Shown: positions 5,715 to 8,859 of the stretch, piece after piece
Layout of the letters: each line of letters begins with the position of its first letter
How positions within the stretch are numbered: the first letter of the stretch is position 1
Origin: an uncultured Clostridia bacterium
GTDB taxonomy: Bacteria; Bacillota; Clostridia; Oscillospirales; Ruminococcaceae
Length of the DNA: 8,859 bases
Direction of reading: 5' to 3'
Assembly: GCA_947177695.1 (NCBI GenBank)
Contig: CAMWVO010000052.1
Location: forward strand, 1-8,859
The notes under the pieces: generated by a model
What the model was told of the DNA's origin: nothing
The model's database searches: none
Seen by the model: only the letters and a program-made list of their open reading frames with translations
Program-made: the position numbers and the translations under genes

Positions 5715-8338
5715 TCCTCCATATAGTATGCCTCGAAAATATCGCCTACATGAACGTCGCTGAATTTTTCCAGAGTAATACCGCACTCGTAGCCCTCGGC
5801 AACCTCCTTAACGTCGTCCTTGAAACGCTTCAGGCTGGACATCTTGTCGTCCGCAACGATAATGCCGTCACGCACAACGCGTATCTCCGCGTTTCTGGTG
5901 ATCTTTCCGCTGAGCACGTAAGAGCCCGAAACCATACCAACGTTGGATATCTTGTATACCTGACGAACTTCCACCCGTCCAAGGTTTACCTCGCGGAACT
6001 TAGGCGCAAGCATACCCTTCATAGCGGTGGTTATTTCCTCGATAGCGTCGTAAATAATTCTGTAAAGACGTATATCCACGCCGTCTCTCTCGGCGTTGTC
6101 CGCTGCAACGGGGTCGGGACGAACGTTGAAGCCGACAATAATAGCGTTTGAAGCGTTGGCGAGCATAACGTCGCCCTCGGAAACAGCGCCAACCGCTCCG
6201 TGGATCACCTTTACGCGCACTTCCTCGTTGGAAAGCTTTTCAAGGGACTGCTTAACGGCTTCAACCGAGCCCTGAACGTCAGCCTTGACGATAATGGGAA
6301 GCTCCTTGATCTCGCCTTGTTCGATCTGGCTGAACAGGTTGTCGAGAGTAACTTTCTGATACTGCTTGAACTGCTCCTGCTTAGCCTCGTGCTTACGCTG
6401 TTCAACAAGCTCTCTTGCAAGACGTTCGTCCTCAACGGCGTTGAATGTGTCGCCCGCAGAAGGAACTTCCGCAAGACCTGTTATCTCAACAGGATAGGAG
6501 GGACCCGCTTCCTTAACGACCTTTCCGTTATCGTTTGTCATTACGCGGACGCGTCCCACGGCAGTACCCGCAATGATGATATCTCCCGTATGGAGAGTAC
6601 CGTTCTGTACAAGCAGTGTCGCGATAGGACCTCTTCCCTTGTCAAGACGGGCTTCGATTACCGCGCCCTTTGCAAGACGGTTGGGATTTGCTTTAAGCTC
6701 GGCAACTTCCGCAACAAGCAGAACGTTTTCAAGCAGCTCGTCGATACCCTCGCCAGTCTTTGCCGAAACGGGAACGCATATTACGTCGCCGCCCCATTCC
6801 TCTACGACAAGGTTGTATTCGGTAAGCTTCTGCTTTACCGCGTCGGGGTTCGCGCCCTCTTTATCCATTTTGTTTATCGCAACGATAATGGAAACTCCCG
6901 CAGCTTTCGCGTGGTTAATAGCTTCGACTGTCTGGGGCATGATACCGTCGTCCGCCGCAACTACCAGTATGGCAATATCCGTAACGGAAGCACCCCTCGC
7001 TCTCATGGAGGTGAACGCTTCGTGACCGGGAGTATCCAGGAAGGTGATCTCCTTGCCCTTGCAGGTTACGCGGTACGCACCGATGTGCTGAGTGATGCCG
7101 CCCGCCTCGGTGGAGGTAACGTTTGCGTTTCTGATCTTGTCAAGCAAGGACGTCTTACCGTGGTCAACGTGACCCATTACAACTACTACGGGAGCGCGCT
7201 CTACGCCCTCGCCGTCGTCGTCGTTGTCGTTGATAAGACGTTCCTCAATGGTAACGATGACCTCTTTCTCAACCTTTGCGCCCAGCTCCTCCGCAACGAG
7301 AGAAGCGGTATCAAAGTCGATGACCTGATTTATGGTACACATTTCACCAAGCTGCATGAGCTTCTTGATTACCTCTGTAGCGGTAACTTTAAGTCTGGAA
7401 GCAAGCTCTGAGACCACGATCTCGTCGGGGATAAGCACCTTGAGCTGCTGCTTTCTTGCGCGCTCCAGCTCCAGTCTGCGGAGCTTCTCCGCTTCGGTCT
7501 CCCGCTTTGTGGAGTACTGCTGGCTCTTTCTCTGCTGAGACTTCTGCGTAAGCTTCTGCTTCTTGGAGAAATTGTCTTTCTTTCTGTTTCCGCCGCCTGA
7601 AACGTTAGCCATGTTATCGTACTTTTCGTTGTACTTATCCATTTCAACGTAAGAGCCTCTTGTGTCGACCTTGTGTATCTTCTGGTCTACCACAGCCGAG
7701 CTGTCGGCGAACTTAACGTCCAGCTTCTTTTTGTTGGACTGCTCTGCAGGCTTGGGCTGGGGCTTCTGCTCCTGCTTTTTCTTTTTGTCTCCGCTCAGTA
7801 CCTGCTGGGTATTGAAGCGTTCCTTTTTGTTTCCGCTCTGCTGATTATTCTGAGCCGCAGGCTTGGACTGCTTTGTCTCCGCGGCGGCAGGCTTGGTGTC
7901 CTTGGCTTCCTTTTTAGGCTCGGACTTAGCCTCCTGCTTTGCTTCGGGCTTGCTCTCCGTTTTCTCGGCAGGCTTCTCCGCTTTAGCGGGCTTCTCCTCC
8001 TTGGCAGGCTTTTCCGCAGCCGATTTATCGGTTTCCGGCTTGTCGGCTGCTTTCTCGGTCTTTGCCGCAGGCTTTTTGGCGGACTTCTTTTCCGTCTCCT
8101 GCTTCTTTTCCGTTTTCGGCAGACTTCTCATAGCGAAATACGCGTCGAACGACTCCACCTGATTGTTCTGAGAAAAATGCTCCAGAACGATATTCATTTC
8201 CTCCGCCGTAAGCGACGCCGCAGGCTTCTTGGTCACGTCAAGCTTTTCTTTGAGAAAATCCGCAAGCTCCTGACCCGTTACGCCCAAGTCCTTGGCAACG
8301 TCGTTTATTTTAAGCTTTGTCTGTTTAGCTGTACTCAT
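5699..8338 (-). CDS. infB: Translation initiation factor IF-2
   Basis: GTPase that brings fMet-tRNA to the 30S subunit and promotes subunit joining. It has 879 residues. An N-terminal IF2N-type helical module lies at about 8-55 (KLKINDVAKDLGVTG). A Lys/Glu/Ala/Pro/Gln-rich linker follows at about 70-295. A second IF2N-like module (IPDEIVVSELASRLKV) lies at about 303-355. The G domain starts near 383, with G1 GHVDHGKT at 389-396, GGITQHIGAY at 413-422, G3 DTPGHE at 435-440, G4 NKMD at 489-492 and G5 SAK at 525-527. Domains II, C1 and C2 follow to the end, with C2 binding fMet-tRNA. ATG start with GGAGGG 10 nt upstream. All GTPase motifs are intact. It sits 59 nt after ylxQ, as in the canonical operon; nothing clear beyond the ribosome binding site is seen in that gap. 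Confidence 0.98.
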   Translation of the reverse strand: MSTAKQTKLKINDVAKDLGVTGQELADFLKEKLDVTKKPAASLTAEEMNIVLEHFSQNNQVESFDAYFAMRSLPKTEKKQETEKKSAKKPAAKTEKAADKPETDKSAAEKPAKEEKPAKAEKPAEKTESKPEAKQEAKSEPKKEAKDTKPAAAETKQSKPAAQNNQQSGNKKERFNTQQVLSGDKKKKQEQKPQPKPAEQSNKKKLDVKFADSSAVVDQKIHKVDTRGSYVEMDKYNEKYDNMANVSGGGNRKKDNFSKKQKLTQKSQQRKSQQYSTKRETEAEKLRRLELERARKQQLKVLIPDEIVVSELASRLKVTATEVIKKLMQLGEMCTINQVIDFDTASLVAEELGAKVEKEVIVTIEERLINDNDDDGEGVERAPVVVVMGHVDHGKTSLLDKIRNANVTSTEAGGITQHIGAYRVTCKGKEITFLDTPGHEAFTSMRARGASVTDIAILVVAADDGIMPQTVEAINHAKAAGVSIIVAINKMDKEGANPDAVKQKLTEYNLVVEEWGGDVICVPVSAKTGEGIDELLENVLLVAEVAELKANPNRLAKGAVIEARLDKGRGPIATLLVQNGTLHTGDIIIAGTAVGRVRVMTNDNGKVVKEAGPSYPVEITGLAEVPSAGDTFNAVEDERLARELVEQRKHEAKQEQFKQYQKVTLDNLFSQIEQGEIKELPIIVKADVQGSVEAVKQSLEKLSNEEVRVKVIHGAVGAVSEGDVMLANASNAIIVGFNVRPDPVAADNAERDGVDIRLYRIIYDAIEEITTAMKGMLAPKFREVNLGRVEVRQVYKISNVGMVSGSYVLSGKITRNAEIRVVRDGIIVADDKMSSLKRFKDDVKEVAEGYECGITLEKFSDVHVGDIFEAYYMEEYRPD
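7889..8116 (-). repeat. infB: Degenerate coding repeats in the IF-2 linker
   Basis: Residues about 75-150 of IF-2 are built from imperfect repeats of units such as EKPAK, EEKPAK, AEKPAEK and KPEAKQEAK. The corresponding DNA has matching low-complexity copies (GGCTT, TTCTC and similar strings on the plus strand). It is expected to be a disordered, highly charged linker. Such stretches change length easily between strains by slippage. Confidence 0.75.
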
Positions 8339-8397
8339 AGGCTGTATACCCTCCGTTTTGATGAGTTTTTATTTATGTTAGCGCTTTTATTTGATAT

Positions 8398-8724
8398 TCA
8401 CTGATCTTCGCCCTCACAAAGGCTCAGAGCCTTTTCCGCAAAGCCGTCTCCGCATACGGTAAGGATACCCGCTTTCTTTCCGAGAGCGCTGTATATCCCG
8501 TCCTGCGTCATGTCCGTTTTTCTCACGGGAACTCCCCGCTTATCCGAAAAGAAACGCACTTCCTTTTCGGTTTTCGGGGAAATATCCGCTGCAATAAGCA
8601 CCGCCCGCGCTTTTCCCGCGTCCAGAGCCTCTTTCATTGGATCGAAGCCCATAGCGAGCTGTCCCGCCTTGCGGCATATTGTAAGCAATCCGAACAGTCC
8701 GTTAAGACTCCCCTGCTTTTTCAT
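8398..8724 (-). CDS. ylxQ: L7Ae-family RNA-binding protein YlxQ
   Basis: Small L7Ae/L30e/Gadd45-fold protein, probably a kink-turn RNA binder associated with ribosomes; its precise cellular role is not established. From the ATG at 8724 it has 108 residues, the usual length for YlxQ. Visible features are LLTICRKAGQLAMG at 13-26, VLIAADIS at 42-49 and the C-terminal GKKAGILTVCGDGFAEKA. The frame extends upstream to 8805 and beyond, but that part is ylxR read in another frame, so the ATG at 8724 is used; GAGGGGG stands 9 nt before it. It overlaps the ylxR end by 23 nt, suggesting coupled translation, and precedes infB as in Bacillus and Clostridia. Confidence 0.9.
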   Translation of the reverse strand: MKKQGSLNGLFGLLTICRKAGQLAMGFDPMKEALDAGKARAVLIAADISPKTEKEVRFFSDKRGVPVRKTDMTQDGIYSALGKKAGILTVCGDGFAEKALSLCEGEDQ

Positions 8725-8859
8725 TTTCGGACGCCCCCTCGATAAGCTCCTTTTCCATTCCGTCGTAAACCTCGTCGGAGATACGGCAGGAAAACGCTTT
8801 TTCAAATCTTCTGGACTTTCTTGCTTTCCCGAAGCATTCCGCGCTGCGGCAGATGTACG
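8702..8859 (-). CDS. ylxR: YlxR (DUF448, RnpM) nucleic-acid-binding protein, C-terminal part
   Basis: Only the last 51 residues are in the window; the 5' part lies beyond the right edge. The first complete codon is at 8857-8855 and the stop TAA at 8704-8702. The fragment begins YICRSAECFGKARKS, matching the conserved YxCxxxxC segment and basic helix of the YlxR fold, and then has FEKAFSCRISDEVYDGMEKEL, the usual C-terminal helix style. In B. subtilis this protein (RnpM) binds RNase P RNA and modulates its activity; I infer the same type of role. The last 23 nt overlap ylxQ. nusA is expected just upstream, outside the window. Confidence 0.88.
   Translation of the reverse strand, partial: YICRSAECFGKARKSRRFEKAFSCRISDEVYDGMEKELIEGASENEKAGES

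Noticed and set aside
6200..7411. Plus-strand open frame of 403 codons
   Set aside because: It is antisense to the conserved GTPase core of infB and has no recognisable protein features.
7673..8404. Plus-strand frame encoding a Leu/Phe/Gly-rich, membrane-like protein
   Set aside because: The hydrophobicity is the antisense reading of the Lys/Glu/Ala codons in the IF-2 linker (Lys AAG becomes Leu CTT); no independent gene evidence.
8725..8805. Longer ylxQ start
   Set aside because: The extra 27 codons are ylxR in another frame; the L7Ae family N-terminus begins at about the ATG at 8724.
1..8859. CRISPR array, tRNA, rRNA, riboswitch or transposase gene
   Set aside because: No regularly spaced direct repeats, cloverleaf sequence, known aptamer pattern or transposase motif was seen. 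In particular no FMN riboswitch-like region precedes ribF, which has only a 24-nt leader.

Overview
The window is a housekeeping translation and cofactor gene cluster from a bacterium. The gene order on the minus strand is ylxR (partial) - ylxQ - infB - rbfA - nrnA-like DHH gene - truB - ribF - gltX, followed by the start of an ABC transporter ATPase gene. The ylxR-ylxQ-infB-rbfA-DHH-truB-ribF order is the classic Gram-positive nusA/infB operon. Together with the strong AGGAGG-type ribosome binding sites and the protein styles, it points to Firmicutes, most likely class Clostridia (a Ruminococcaceae/Oscillospiraceae-like gut organism). The family-level guess is inference only.

Layout, in transcription order (right to left). 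Positions 8859-8702: the last 51 residues of YlxR. Positions 8724-8398: YlxQ, an L7Ae-fold RNA-binding protein that overlaps ylxR. Positions 8338-5699: infB, with a long Lys/Glu/Ala/Pro linker. About 90 nt around the infB stop and the rbfA leader form three consecutive hairpins. Positions 5609-5247: rbfA. Positions 5246-5130: an unusually long spacer for this operon, with two palindromic structures between two copies of AAGGAGT. Positions 5129-4164: the DHH phosphoesterase. Positions 4176-3247: truB, overlapping the previous gene by 13 nt. Positions 3222-2260: ribF (GTG start). Positions 2229-760: gltX. Positions 668-1: the N-terminal 222 residues of an ABC-2-type exporter ATPase, which runs off the left edge.

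Functionally, InfB, RbfA, TruB, GltX, YlxQ and YlxR all serve initiation, 30S maturation, tRNA modification or charging, and RNA binding. The DHH enzyme probably clears nanoRNA or pAp, and RibF makes FMN and FAD. Such clusters are normally co-transcribed. No intrinsic terminator with a U-tract is visible between any of the genes, and the spacers are short or negative apart from the two structured ones and the 91-nt gap before the ABC gene.

I see no undescribed multi-gene system, mobile element with genes, CRISPR array, tRNA or rRNA here. The unusual material is intercistronic: the palindromic insert ahead of the DHH gene and the three-hairpin array between infB and rbfA. Several gene starts differ from the longest open frame (rbfA, the DHH gene, ylxQ), and the corrected starts are given with reasons.
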